Assembly (NCBI RefSeq): GCF_002135435.1
Contig: NZ_NEGK01000003.1
Location: forward strand, 186,001-250,000
Length of the DNA: 64,000 nt
Reading direction: 5' to 3'
Source of the DNA: Acinetobacter sp. ANC 3813
Lineage (GTDB): Bacteria > Pseudomonadota > Gammaproteobacteria > Pseudomonadales > Moraxellaceae
Part shown: positions 43,124 through 51,527 of the stretch, in pieces
Position numbering within the stretch: the stretch's first letter is position 1
Layout of the letters: each line of letters starts with the position of its first letter
The notes under the pieces: model-generated
Seen by the model: the letters and a program-made list of their open reading frames with translations, nothing else
Told to the model about the DNA's origin: nothing
The model's database searches: none
Translations under genes and position numbers: made by a program

Positions 43124-44278
43124 TTAAGCTGTTGCCTGTTTGATCATTTCACGTGCAATAATAATCTGCTGAATTTGTGTTGTGCCTTCGTACAAACGGA
43201 ATAAGCGCACATCACGGTAAAAGCGTTCAATTGAATACTCACTGATATAGCCAGCACCGCCATGAATCTGCAAGCAGCGGTCTGCTACACGTCCGCACAT
43301 TTCTGTTGCGAACATTTTTGCGCATGAAGATTCAGTGGTGACATTCTGTCCCGCATCACGTAAACGGGCAGCATCTAAAACCATGCATTTAGATGCATAA
43401 ATTTCCGCTTTAGAATCTGCCAGCATGCCTTGAATGAGCTGAAAATTCGCAATAGGCTGTCCAAACTGCTTTCTTTCTACCGCATAATTCAGCGCATCAT
43501 CCAGCATACGCTCCGCCATACCGACACTGTAGCCTGCAATATGTAAACGGCCTTTATCCAATACGCGCATTGCCGTTTTAAAGCCAATGCCTTCTACACC
43601 GCCAATCAATTGATCCTGATGCACGCGGCAGTTGTCAAAAATCACATCACAAGTATATGAACCGTGCTGGCCCATTTTTTTATCAATTTTTCCCAAAGAC
43701 AGTCCTGCAGTACCTGCTTCAACTAAAAACGCTGAAATGCCGCCTGCACCTTTAATTTCCGGGTTTGTTCGCGCCATTACTGTAAAAGTTTGCGCACGTG
43801 GCGCATTGGTAATAAAGCGTTTTGTGCCAGTTAACACATAGTACTCGCCGTCTTTAACCGCAGAAGTTTTTAAGGCTGCAGCATCTGAGCCTGAATCTGG
43901 CTCGGTCAAGCAGAATGAACCGATAATGTCGCCGCTGGCATAGCGCGGTAAATACTTCTGTTTTTGCGCTTCAGTGCCGTCAATCAAAATGCCGCTTGAA
44001 CCAATGCCATTATTGGTGCCAATCAGTGAGCGGAAAGCTGCAGAGGTACGCCCCATTTCCATGGCAACGAGAATTTCTTCTTCCATGGTAATGCCAAGGC
44101 CGCCGTATTCTTCTGGAATAGTTAATCCAAAAAGTCCCAGCTCTTTCATTTGATTCACAATATCTTCTGGAATCGCGTTGCTATCTTCTACTTCATGTTC
44201 ACGCGGCACCAATTCATTTTTTACAAAATCACGAATCGTCGACAGTAATTGTTCCAGCATTTCAGGATCACGAATCAT
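43124..44278 (-). CDS. acyl-CoA dehydrogenase (dicarboxylyl-CoA type, DcaA-like)
   Basis: About 384 residues. Signatures F-C-L-T-E-P-D-S-G-S-D-A and F-R-L-Y-E-G-T-T-Q-I-Q (catalytic Glu near 362), with I-H-G-G-A-G-Y-I-S-E before it. ATG 44278 is preferred over 44323: AAGGAG stands 8 bases upstream. In one operon with gcdH and divergent from a hydratase, 3-hydroxyacyl-CoA dehydrogenase and 3-oxoadipyl-CoA-type thiolase. That set resembles the adipate (dca) route of A. baylyi, so it may desaturate adipyl-CoA or pimeloyl-CoA. A single-subunit enzyme here differs from the two-subunit PimCD of R. palustris. Confidence 0.82.
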   Translation of the reverse strand: MIRDPEMLEQLLSTIRDFVKNELVPREHEVEDSNAIPEDIVNQMKELGLFGLTIPEEYGGLGITMEEEILVAMEMGRTSAAFRSLIGTNNGIGSSGILIDGTEAQKQKYLPRYASGDIIGSFCLTEPDSGSDAAALKTSAVKDGEYYVLTGTKRFITNAPRAQTFTVMARTNPEIKGAGGISAFLVEAGTAGLSLGKIDKKMGQHGSYTCDVIFDNCRVHQDQLIGGVEGIGFKTAMRVLDKGRLHIAGYSVGMAERMLDDALNYAVERKQFGQPIANFQLIQGMLADSKAEIYASKCMVLDAARLRDAGQNVTTESSCAKMFATEMCGRVADRCLQIHGGAGYISEYSIERFYRDVRLFRLYEGTTQIQQIIIAREMIKQATA

Positions 44279-44330
44279 GCTAAGGCTCCTTTTTTCCGTT
44301 TTCTGGTAAATTCCTTTACCCATTTATATT

Positions 44331-44347
44331 ATTTCGCAATACGAAAT
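44331..44347. promoter_or_regulatory. candidate IclR operator site B
   Basis: ATTTCGCAATACGAAAT has perfect 6-base arms ATTTCG / CGAAAT around a 5-base centre. It is 52 bases before the minus-strand acyl-CoA dehydrogenase start. Confidence 0.7.
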
Positions 44348-44455
44348 AAATAACCATAAAATTACAAAAACAGCAAGAAAAACATTAAATATTATTTTCT
44401 GAAGACAAAAATATTGAGTTTTTATTTAAATAGCATTAATTTAGTAAAAAATATA

Positions 44456-44472
44456 ATTCCGTATAGCGAAAT
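44456..44472. promoter_or_regulatory. candidate IclR operator site C
   Basis: ATTCCGTATAGCGAAAT matches 15 of 17 bases of ATTTCGTATTGCGAAAT and ends 13 bases before the hydratase start, where bound protein would block initiation. Confidence 0.65.
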
Positions 44473-44485
44473 AAATGGACTAATA

Positions 44486-45259
44486 ATGAAACAATCAGTA
44501 ACAGTGGAATGCCTAGGCGACGGTGTTGCAATGGTCTGCATTCAACGCCCTGAAGCTAAAAATGCCCTGAATACCGACGTGCGTAAAGGATTGGCTCAAA
44601 TTTTTAATGAACTGGCTTTAAATGATGACATTCGAGCTGTCGTACTGACAGGCGGCGAAGATGTATTTGCCGCTGGTGCAGATTTAAAGGAACTGGCTGC
44701 TGCGCAAAGCACAGAAATGTATTTGCGCCATACAGAGCGCTACTGGCAAGCCATTGCGAATTATCATAAGCCTGTTATTGCGGCTGTAAACGGTTATGCG
44801 CTTGGCGGCGGCTGCGAACTGGCCATGCATGCAGACATTATTATTGCTGGTGAGTCTGCGCAATTTGGCCAGCCAGAAGTCAAAGTCGGTGTCATGCCTG
44901 GTGCGGGAGGCACACAGCGCCTGTTTCGCGCTGTCGGCAAATTTCATGCGATGCGCATGATCTTAACAGGCTGCTTGGTTCCAGCAGCTGAAGCATTTCA
45001 AATAGGATTGGTTTCTCAAGTGGTTGCCGACAGTGAAACTTTAAATACTGCCATTAAAATGGCAAAAGGCATTGCCCGCCTGCCGCCCATTGCCTTAGAA
45101 CATATTAAAGAAGTGGCGCTGATGTCTGAAGATGTGCCGTTAAATGCCGGCTTGAGCTTAGAGCGTAAATCATTCCAATTGCTGTTTGATACGCAGGACC
45201 AGAAAGAAGGGATGAATGCCTTTATAGAAAAACGCCATCCGCAGTATCAAGGCAAATAA
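44486..45259 (+). CDS. enoyl-CoA hydratase (PaaF/DcaE-like)
   Basis: 257 residues from ATG 44486, chosen over the frame start at 44414 because the shorter protein has the normal length and the extra 24 residues overlap operator C. Crotonase motifs: F-A-A-G-A-D-L-K-E-L, G-Y-A-L-G-G-G-C-E-L-A-M and Q-P-E-V-K-V-G-V-M-P-G-A-G-G-T-Q-R, with both catalytic Glu. The G-C-E-L and G-V-M-P-G versions are those of phenylacetate PaaF and adipate DcaE hydratases. It would hydrate the 2,3-enoyl-CoA made by the divergent dehydrogenase. First of three plus-strand beta-oxidation genes. Confidence 0.84.
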   Translation: MKQSVTVECLGDGVAMVCIQRPEAKNALNTDVRKGLAQIFNELALNDDIRAVVLTGGEDVFAAGADLKELAAAQSTEMYLRHTERYWQAIANYHKPVIAAVNGYALGGGCELAMHADIIIAGESAQFGQPEVKVGVMPGAGGTQRLFRAVGKFHAMRMILTGCLVPAAEAFQIGLVSQVVADSETLNTAIKMAKGIARLPPIALEHIKEVALMSEDVPLNAGLSLERKSFQLLFDTQDQKEGMNAFIEKRHPQYQGK

Positions 45260-45313
45260 AGATAACCTCATCTGCTGATTGAATCAGTACATTCAATAAG
45301 GACATTTACTGCA

Positions 45314-46831
45314 ATGAAAACTGAAATCCGCACTATTGGCATAATCGGTTCAGGTGTAATGGGTACTGGAATTGCCCAAATTGCGCTGCAATCCAATCAT
45401 CAAGTTATTTTATTCGATGCCAAAGAAGGTGCCGCCCTTGCCGCACAATCACGGCTGAGCAGCACACTGGATAAATTGGTTGAAAAAAATAAACTCACTG
45501 CAGATGCAGCAGAACAAGCCATGTCTCAATTGGTCATTGCAGGAGCTTTGACTGAGCTAAAAACCTGCGACTTAATTATTGAGGCCATCGTCGAAAACCT
45601 AACTGTTAAACAGCAGTTAATGCAGCAGTTAGAAGATCTTTTGCCTGCAGACACGATCATTGCCTCAAATACCTCTTCACTGTCCATTACCGCAATTGCT
45701 GCTGAAAGCCGCCATCCCGAACGGATCGCGGGCTATCATTTTTTTAACCCAGTGCCATTAATGAAAGTGGTTGAAGTCATTCCCGGCATCCGCACAGATC
45801 AGCACATTGTAGAACTGCTTTCGAAGCTTGCGCATACAATGGGCCACCGTCCTGTTATAGCCAAAGACACGCCTGGTTTTATTATTAATCATGCTGGGCG
45901 CGCTTATGGCACAGAAGCCTTAAAAATTCTAAATGAGCAAGTGGCTTCTATCGATGAAGTTGACCGCATTTTAAAACTCAGCCTCGGCTTTAAAATGGGC
46001 CCATTTGAGCTGTTGGATTTAACAGGTTTAGATGTTTCCCATCCTGTGATGGAATCTGTATATGAGCAGTACTATCAAGAGCCGCGCTACCGTCCAAATG
46101 TGCTGACCAAGCAAATGCTGATTGCTAAACAGCTAGGACGCAAAACTGGACAGGGCTTTTATACCTATGCTGATGGGAAAAAAAGCCAAGAACAGCAATC
46201 TATACTGCTAGAAAAACAGGCTGCATATCCTGCGGTTTGGATTGCGGCAGACTTTGAGCAAGACCGCCAAACACTGGTTAACTATCTGACTGCGCAGCAT
46301 ATTCAGTTAGATCTCCACGAAACACCAGCAGCGGACAGCCTCATTTTAACCGCGACCTATGGTGAAGATGCCAGTTCGGTCATACAGCGCTTAAATCTTG
46401 ATGCCGAAAGAACAGTTGCTATTGATTTAATTAATGGTTTGAACAGCCACCGTACGCTCATGCCTAGTCTGATTACACAATCTGAAATGATCCAAGCTGC
46501 ACACAGCATGTTTAATTTAGATGGCGGCTCAATAAGCGTGATTAAAGAAAGTGTTGGTTTTGTCGCACAGCGTGTTATTGCCATGGTGATTAATTTGGCC
46601 TGCGATATTGCGCAGCAAGGCATAGCAACCGTAGATGATATTAACGCGGCAGTACATTTAGGCTTAGGCTATCCGCAAGGGCCGATCAGTTGGGGTGATA
46701 CTTTAGGCAAAGAAAAAATACTGCTCACGCTTGAGCGCATGACACAAATTACCGCAGACCCTCGCTACCGCCCTAGCCCATGGCTGCAGCGCCGCGTCAA
46801 ACTAAATCAATCTTTAACATTTACTGCTTAA
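45314..46831 (+). CDS. 3-hydroxyacyl-CoA dehydrogenase (PaaH/DcaH-like, two C-terminal domains)
   Basis: 505 residues. NAD motif G-S-G-V-M-G-T-G near 12-19, catalytic H-F-F-N-P near 143, first C-terminal HCDH domain with P-G-F-I-I-N-H and a second degenerate HCDH domain near 410-490 (L-G-L-G-Y-P-Q-G-P-I-S-W-G-D). This two-domain build is that of PaaH/DcaH, which oxidise 3-hydroxyadipyl-CoA to 3-oxoadipyl-CoA. SD AAGGA lies about 11 bases before the ATG. 54 bases after the hydratase and 15 before the thiolase; together they form a dca/paa-type thiolytic spiral. Confidence 0.87.
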   Translation: MKTEIRTIGIIGSGVMGTGIAQIALQSNHQVILFDAKEGAALAAQSRLSSTLDKLVEKNKLTADAAEQAMSQLVIAGALTELKTCDLIIEAIVENLTVKQQLMQQLEDLLPADTIIASNTSSLSITAIAAESRHPERIAGYHFFNPVPLMKVVEVIPGIRTDQHIVELLSKLAHTMGHRPVIAKDTPGFIINHAGRAYGTEALKILNEQVASIDEVDRILKLSLGFKMGPFELLDLTGLDVSHPVMESVYEQYYQEPRYRPNVLTKQMLIAKQLGRKTGQGFYTYADGKKSQEQQSILLEKQAAYPAVWIAADFEQDRQTLVNYLTAQHIQLDLHETPAADSLILTATYGEDASSVIQRLNLDAERTVAIDLINGLNSHRTLMPSLITQSEMIQAAHSMFNLDGGSISVIKESVGFVAQRVIAMVINLACDIAQQGIATVDDINAAVHLGLGYPQGPISWGDTLGKEKILLTLERMTQITADPRYRPSPWLQRRVKLNQSLTFTA

Positions 46832-46846
46832 TTTCAAGGAAAGAAA

Positions 46847-48055
46847 ATGCTCAATGCTTATATTTATGATGGATTACGCACTCCTTTTGGCCGCCATGCA
46901 GGTGCTTTGGCTTCAGTCCGTCCAGATGATTTGGCCGCTCTAGTCATTCGACGCTTAATCGAAAAAACAGGTATTCCTGGCGCAGATGTAGAAGATGTGA
47001 TTTTTGGCAATACCAATCAGGCAGGAGAAGACTGCCGTAATGTTGCACGCCATGCCGCTTTACTTGCAGGATTACCCGTGACTGTGCCTGGCCAAACGGT
47101 TAACCGCTTATGTGCTTCAGGCCTAGCGGCTGTCATTGATGCCGCCCGCGCCATCAGCTGCGGTGAAGGCGATTTATATATTGCAGGCGGTGTGGAATCT
47201 ATGACACGTGCGCCATTTGTCATGGCAAAAGCAGAAAGTGCCTACAGCCGTGAAGCTAAAATTTTTGATACCACCATTGGCGCACGCTTTCCTAATCCGC
47301 TCATTGAACAAAAGTTTGGCAGCTACAGCATGCCTGAAACTGGCGATAATGTTGCTGTTGAATTTGGCATCAGCCGCGAAGAAGCCGATGCTTTTGCTGC
47401 AGCCTCTCAAGCCAAATATGAAGCAGCCAAACAAGCAGGCTTTTTTGATCATGAAATTACAGCGGTTGAAGTTTCACAAGGCCGAAAACTGCCGCCTAAA
47501 GTCATTTTACAAGATGAGCACCCTCGCCCAGCCTCTGATTTGAGTGCCTTAGAAAAATTGCGTCCTTTATTTGCAAATGGCGTGGTGACTGCTGGAAATG
47601 CATCTGGCGTCAATGACGGTGCAGCCGCGCTTTTAATTGGTAGTGAAGCTGTACAGCAGCAATATGGTATGCAGCCTATGGCGAAAATTCTGTCTGCCGC
47701 CGCAGCAGGTGTTGAACCACGTATTATGGGCGCAGGCCCCATTGAAGCGATAAAAAAAGCTGTTGCACGTGCTGGGCTCAGCTTAGACGATATGGACATT
47801 ATTGAAATTAATGAAGCCTTTGCATCGCAGGTACTCTCATGTCTAAAAGGGTTAGATATTGCACTGGATGACCCTCGTGTAAACCCCAATGGCGGCGCAA
47901 TTGCTGTCGGTCATCCATTAGGCGCATCGGGTGCACGCTTAGCATTAACCGTTGCCCGCCAATTGCAGCGCACAGGACAAAAATATGCAGTCATCAGCCT
48001 CTGTATTGGTGTGGGCCAAGGTTTAGCTATGGTTATTCAAAATACAAATGCATAA
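46847..48055 (+). CDS. 3-oxoadipyl-CoA-type thiolase (DcaF/PcaF-like)
   Basis: 402 residues. Nucleophilic Cys in V-N-R-L-C-A-S-G near residue 89, N-E-A-F-A, catalytic His in A-V-G-H-P-L-G-A-S-G and second Cys in S-L-C-I-G-V-G-Q-G. The opening Y-D-G-L-R-T-P-F-G-R-H-A-G-A-L and R-P-D-D-L-A are characteristic of PcaF/PaaJ/DcaF thiolases that cleave 3-oxoadipyl-CoA to succinyl-CoA and acetyl-CoA. With pimelate-derived substrates it would give glutaryl-CoA plus acetyl-CoA (inference). SD AAGGAAAG before the ATG. Unlike the thiolase at 18680 it is intact. Confidence 0.89.
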   Translation: MLNAYIYDGLRTPFGRHAGALASVRPDDLAALVIRRLIEKTGIPGADVEDVIFGNTNQAGEDCRNVARHAALLAGLPVTVPGQTVNRLCASGLAAVIDAARAISCGEGDLYIAGGVESMTRAPFVMAKAESAYSREAKIFDTTIGARFPNPLIEQKFGSYSMPETGDNVAVEFGISREEADAFAAASQAKYEAAKQAGFFDHEITAVEVSQGRKLPPKVILQDEHPRPASDLSALEKLRPLFANGVVTAGNASGVNDGAAALLIGSEAVQQQYGMQPMAKILSAAAAGVEPRIMGAGPIEAIKKAVARAGLSLDDMDIIEINEAFASQVLSCLKGLDIALDDPRVNPNGGAIAVGHPLGASGARLALTVARQLQRTGQKYAVISLCIGVGQGLAMVIQNTNA

Positions 48056-48103
48056 GCTGCGGGTTTTTACCGCGCATATCACCTAAAAGAAACGTATATA
48101 CGA

Positions 48104-48140
48104 CCTAAAAAATGGTGGTTCACACTTTCCATTTTTTAGG
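48104..48140 (+). terminator. terminator after thiolase gene
   Basis: CCTAAAAAATGG / CCATTTTTTAGG, perfect 12-base arms. Confidence 0.65.
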
Positions 48141-48182
48141 ATTGTTCAAAAATAGCTCAAACCTCCGCTTATCTATAATATA

Positions 48183-48199
48183 ATTCCATATATAGATAT
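48183..48199. promoter_or_regulatory. weaker upstream copy of IclR operator
   Basis: ATTCCATATATAGATAT matches 13 of 17 positions of operator C. It lies directly ahead of site D, giving a tandem arrangement. Confidence 0.4.
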
Positions 48200-48201
48200 T
48201 T

Positions 48202-48218
48202 ATTTTGCATCGTGAAAT
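48202..48218. promoter_or_regulatory. candidate IclR operator site D (autoregulation)
   Basis: ATTTTGCATCGTGAAAT matches 13 of 17 bases of ATTTCGTATTGCGAAAT and ends 9 bases before the IclR gene, consistent with autoregulation. Confidence 0.55.
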
Positions 48219-48227
48219 TATATTGTT

Positions 48228-49097
48228 ATGATGCGCTCAATCCTCTTTAACTTTTTTAATATGACAAAAAATAAATTCGTCGACAGTACACACTTAGATG
48301 AAATTCGATTAGATCCGATTTCACATATTCATCGTGAAAATAATCCGCAATTTATTGCGTCAATTGCACGCGGCCTTGAAATTTTACGCTGCTTTTCATC
48401 AACGAATCAGCTTTTAGGCAATCAGGAAATTGCGCAGTTAACCAATCTTCCAAAGCCAACTGTTGCACGTATTACCAGCACTCTGGTTTCGCTTGGCTAT
48501 TTAAAGCAGCTTCCAAATACCACAAAATATTTACTGGACATTGGCGTATTGGCTTTAGGTTATGCTGCCCTTTCCAACATTTCCGCACGTACCCAAGCGC
48601 ATCCCTTTATGGAAGAAATGTCACGCTATGCGCAAGCGCCTGTGGCCATGGCAACTCGTGACCGTTTAAGCATGATTTATCTTGAAGTGGTTGATACTGA
48701 CGCAAAACTCACCATGCGCCGCCCTATTGGCTCTACCCTGCCAATCCACTCCACCTCTATGGGCCGTGCATGTTTGGCCGCCATGGAAGTGAAAGAACGT
48801 GAGTACTTATTTGATGCCATTAAAAAGCGCAATGAAGACAACTGGCAAACCATTAAACGGAATTTAGAACGCGCTGTGCGCGATTATCAAGACTATGGCT
48901 ATTGCTTATCGATTGGCGATTGGGCAAAAGATGTGAACTCTGTTGCTGTACCTTTGATTCACTCTAAGCACGGCATTTTAGTTTTTAACTGCGGTGCGCC
49001 GAGCTATTTATTGAATCAAGAAAAATTAGAAAATGAAATTGGCCCACGTCTGATTCATATGGTAAGTAATATTGGTCTAACTTTGAATAATATGTAA
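48228..49097 (+). CDS. IclR-family transcriptional regulator (PcaR/PcaU/DcaR-like)
   Basis: 289 residues. The N-terminal winged helix (L-G-N-Q-E-I-A-Q-L-T-N-L-P-K-P-T-V-A-R) is followed by the effector domain with M-R-R-P-I-G-S-T-L-P-I-H and S-M-G-R-A-C-L-A. These match the beta-ketoadipate-pathway branch of IclR regulators, usually activator-repressors answering to an aromatic or dicarboxylic intermediate. No SD is visible at ATG 48228; ATG 48261 is an alternative start. It directly follows the dca-like operon and four copies of a shared 17-bp site lie at nearby promoters, so it most likely controls 39190-48055. Confidence 0.86.
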   Translation: MMRSILFNFFNMTKNKFVDSTHLDEIRLDPISHIHRENNPQFIASIARGLEILRCFSSTNQLLGNQEIAQLTNLPKPTVARITSTLVSLGYLKQLPNTTKYLLDIGVLALGYAALSNISARTQAHPFMEEMSRYAQAPVAMATRDRLSMIYLEVVDTDAKLTMRRPIGSTLPIHSTSMGRACLAAMEVKEREYLFDAIKKRNEDNWQTIKRNLERAVRDYQDYGYCLSIGDWAKDVNSVAVPLIHSKHGILVFNCGAPSYLLNQEKLENEIGPRLIHMVSNIGLTLNNM

Positions 49098-49118
49098 TTT
49101 CAACAGATCCATTCATTT

Positions 49119-49145
49119 TAAAGGAGCCTTTGCGCTCCTTTTTTT
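49119..49145 (+). terminator. terminator after IclR gene
   Basis: AAAGGAGC / GCTCCTTT with a 6-base loop and T7 tail. Confidence 0.85.
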
Positions 49146-49371
49146 AATTCTAGTACGATGTCTGTATAGGGCTAAGCTTTCAGTATTTGCAATAAAATGC
49201 ATGTACTTTCAGAAACAGGTTCCACATTCTGCACCCTTATAATCTACAAAGTCTGTTTATATGAAGCACAAAATTAAATCATTTAAATTGTTTTATTTCA
49301 CTATACAAAACTATAAATCAAATATGATAATATTGAATTAAATTATTCAACTTTTCATGTAAAGGAACCGC

Positions 49372-49806
49372 ATGACCACACAGCAGCTTTCAGGACTAGA
49401 CACGCTTAAAGGATTAATTGACGGCAGTATTCCTCATTCTGCGATGGCAAAAGTCATTCCGATGAAATTGGTTCAGGCAGAAACTGGAAAAATCATCTAT
49501 GAAACTACACCAAATGAAGAACATTTAAACCTTCAAGGCGGAATTCATGGCGGATTTTGCGCAACTGTTCTAGACAGCGTGACCGGTGCTGCCGCACATA
49601 GTTTAATGGACACGGGCGTTGGCTTTGCGACTATTGATTTAAACATTAAGATGATCAGACCTATGCAGGCTGGAAAAACCTATTTAGGTGTAGGTACATT
49701 GATCAACGCAGGCCGTACCATCGTAAGTACAGAAGGCAAAATTGTTGATGAAAATGGTAAAATTTACGCTCACGCCACTGCAACATTAATGATTTTACGT
49801 AAGTAG
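49372..49806 (+). CDS. PaaI-type hotdog thioesterase (second)
   Basis: 144 residues. Hotdog core N-L-Q-G-G-I-H-G-G-F-C-A-T-V-L-D-S-V-T-G and a G-V-G-F-A-T-I-D-L-N-I-K-M strand place it in the PaaI acyl-CoA thioesterase group. SD AAGGA 4-5 bases before the ATG. It stands alone downstream of the IclR terminator. A housekeeping or salvage thioesterase is likely; it differs from the gene at 24229, which has a Gly-Gly-Ile-Val in place of Gly-Gly-Ile-His-Gly. Confidence 0.8.
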   Translation: MTTQQLSGLDTLKGLIDGSIPHSAMAKVIPMKLVQAETGKIIYETTPNEEHLNLQGGIHGGFCATVLDSVTGAAAHSLMDTGVGFATIDLNIKMIRPMQAGKTYLGVGTLINAGRTIVSTEGKIVDENGKIYAHATATLMILRK

Positions 49807-50009
49807 TTAATTACTTTTTACTTACTCAGTGAATATTGAAGTCAAATGGCTAATCCCTGCTTATACAAAAAATATAAGCAGATTTTTATAATTACTATAA
49901 AAATCACCGCTTCAATATACTTCCATTCTCAAGCAGAATTTTTTAAATCGCGAAATTTTCCGCCCCCATCCAAATCAGTCATTCTTTTAATTTTTTTAAA
50001 TATATACTG

Positions 50010-50935
50010 TCTTGTTGCACAAACCTGCTATTGGGGTTTTATTCCACAATATATTGCTCGTATGAATAGGCTTTACCTAAAATCTTTCGCATACTCATTG
50101 GTCTTTCTATAATCAAAAATTGATTAATCAAGGAAATACTTGATTTGGTTTGATCTAAATACCAAAGGCAAACAAGGACGAAAACAAATTTATGCTGATG
50201 CAACTACCCAATGTTGCCACAAGATTAAACCTTTATTATCGAAGCGCTTAACCTATGCTTACAGGCGTTGTTTAGAGTCTCATTAAACTTTGTGTTTTAG
50301 ATTGGACAGCCAGAACTACTTGACGCTAAGTAGAAAACAAAAAATATTGAAATTGAGGTCAGCTATTAAGAATGGTAATAACGGAATTCATTTGCTTATC
50401 AACTCTACTGGCTTAAGCCTCTAGGTCATAGCGAATAAAAGTGCAAGAAACATAACCCTGAATACCAGCGGCAATCTCGTAAACTCCACATTGATATCGA
50501 TGCTAAAACCTTGCTGATACAGGCAATTCAGTGCACCACAAACAATGTTGCTGATTTATTCGATTAAATTCCAGAAGAGACGCAGATTGTTATATATCGA
50601 TGGTGTCTATGATACAAAAAAAGACGATTGCAGATAAACAATAACATGCGGTGATTCAGCCAAGAACAAAGGTGAAACCGTGGAAAAATACAAAAGTTCA
50701 CTCTCGATAAAGAAATGAACTGATTAGAACGGTTAAGGTTTAGGCTGGAAAGTCTGAAAAATGACTAGATATTATTGTCGAAGTTTGTTTGAAACAAAAA
50801 TATATGAGATTGAATTATTTGGCGATAGGATAATCAAAAAACTCTTTTCAAATTATATCTATAAAGCACATGCGAATATTTAAAGTATTAATAAATTCAC
50901 AAAATTATGAAGAACCATACCCAAGTCGGACTTAA
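50010..50935 (+). mobile_element. decayed IS5-family insertion sequence (transposase remnant)
   Basis: Three-frame reading recovers an IS5-family transposase in pieces: N-T-K-G-K-Q-G-R-K-Q-I-Y-A-D-A-T-T-Q from base 50161, L-T-L-S-R-K-Q-K-I-L-K-L from 50320 leading to H-L-L-I-N-S-T-G-L, and K-H-N-P-E-Y-Q-R-Q-S-R-K-L-H-I-D-I-D from about 50450. Stops and frameshifts separate them and the first DDE Asp (usually L-L-I-D-S-T-G) reads Asn. A left-end-like TTGTTGCACAAAC lies at 50013-50025; no matching right repeat is seen. It is dead. The end coordinates are approximate. Confidence 0.75.
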
Positions 50936-50997
50936 ATTTGAGTGACTTAGGAATGCTCGTACTTATAAATCTTTATACTGTAAAGCCTTCAAAACTA

Positions 50998-51198
50998 CTA
51001 AATTAATTTAAAAATTTTGCCACTCAGCAAACTTTGAAAACACATATCAAAACCAGGACGAATATCCTCGCCATCTATCGTAATGTATTTTAAATGTGAG
51101 AGTGATGATTCTTGACCATTACGGTGCTTTTCAATTGCAGCTTCTACTGCATATTGTTCGCCAAACTGATCTTTTACTGTGATTTCTTTTTTAAACAT
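50998..51198 (-). CDS. hypothetical small protein (66 residues)
   Basis: M-F-K-K-E-I-T-V-K-D-Q-F-G-E-Q-Y to the terminal L-S-G-K-I-F-K-L-I. ATG 51198 follows AGGTGA by 5 bases. Soluble, charged, no signal peptide or known motif. It lies 29 bases downstream of another short frame (51228-51452) on the same strand, in a region next to a decayed IS. Function unknown. Confidence 0.5.
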   Translation of the reverse strand: MFKKEITVKDQFGEQYAVEAAIEKHRNGQESSLSHLKYITIDGEDIRPGFDMCFQSLLSGKIFKLI

Positions 51199-51227
51199 TT
51201 TTTCACCTACATTCAATTTTAATAAAA

Positions 51228-51452
51228 TTACATTGCTTTAAAATTTAATTTAAACATTTTATTTAAAGAGGTATAGAAGGTTTGTCCGTCTAAATTTAGA
51301 TCGACGATAATCCCAGATTCGAGAAGTACACGCTTACCGACTTCAATGGCTTTAAAGCCTTTACGCGTATTTTGAATTTTATTTAAAGGTATTAAAGATA
51401 CTAAGATTTCAGTACCGTTTTGAGAGGTTGCTACATGATTGAGAGTATTAAT
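51228..51452 (-). pseudogene. small ORF without a usable start codon
   Basis: A 74-codon frame reading H-V-A-T-S-Q-N-G-T-E-I-L-V-S-L-I-P and ending F-K-L-N-F-K-A-M looks protein-like, but the frame closes upstream with TAA and contains no ATG, GTG or TTG before the coding part; only an ATT at 51452 is available. It may be a 5'-truncated gene or use a rare start. Unknown family. Confidence 0.35.
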
Positions 51453-51483
51453 TAATTACACCGATTTATTTAATTTTAAATTT

Positions 51484-51512
51484 AAAAAGAAAGCACAATT
51501 TTGTGCTTTCTT
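51484..51512 (-). terminator. terminator after csp gene
   Basis: AAGAAAGCACAA / TTGTGCTTTCTT perfect arms with a T-run on the minus strand, 16 bases past the stop. Confidence 0.8.
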
Positions 51513-51527
51513 ATTTTTTACAAAGAC

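Noticed and set aside
49846..50112. 88-codon plus-strand frame
   Set aside because: No SD, low-complexity composition, and it runs into the left end of the decayed IS.
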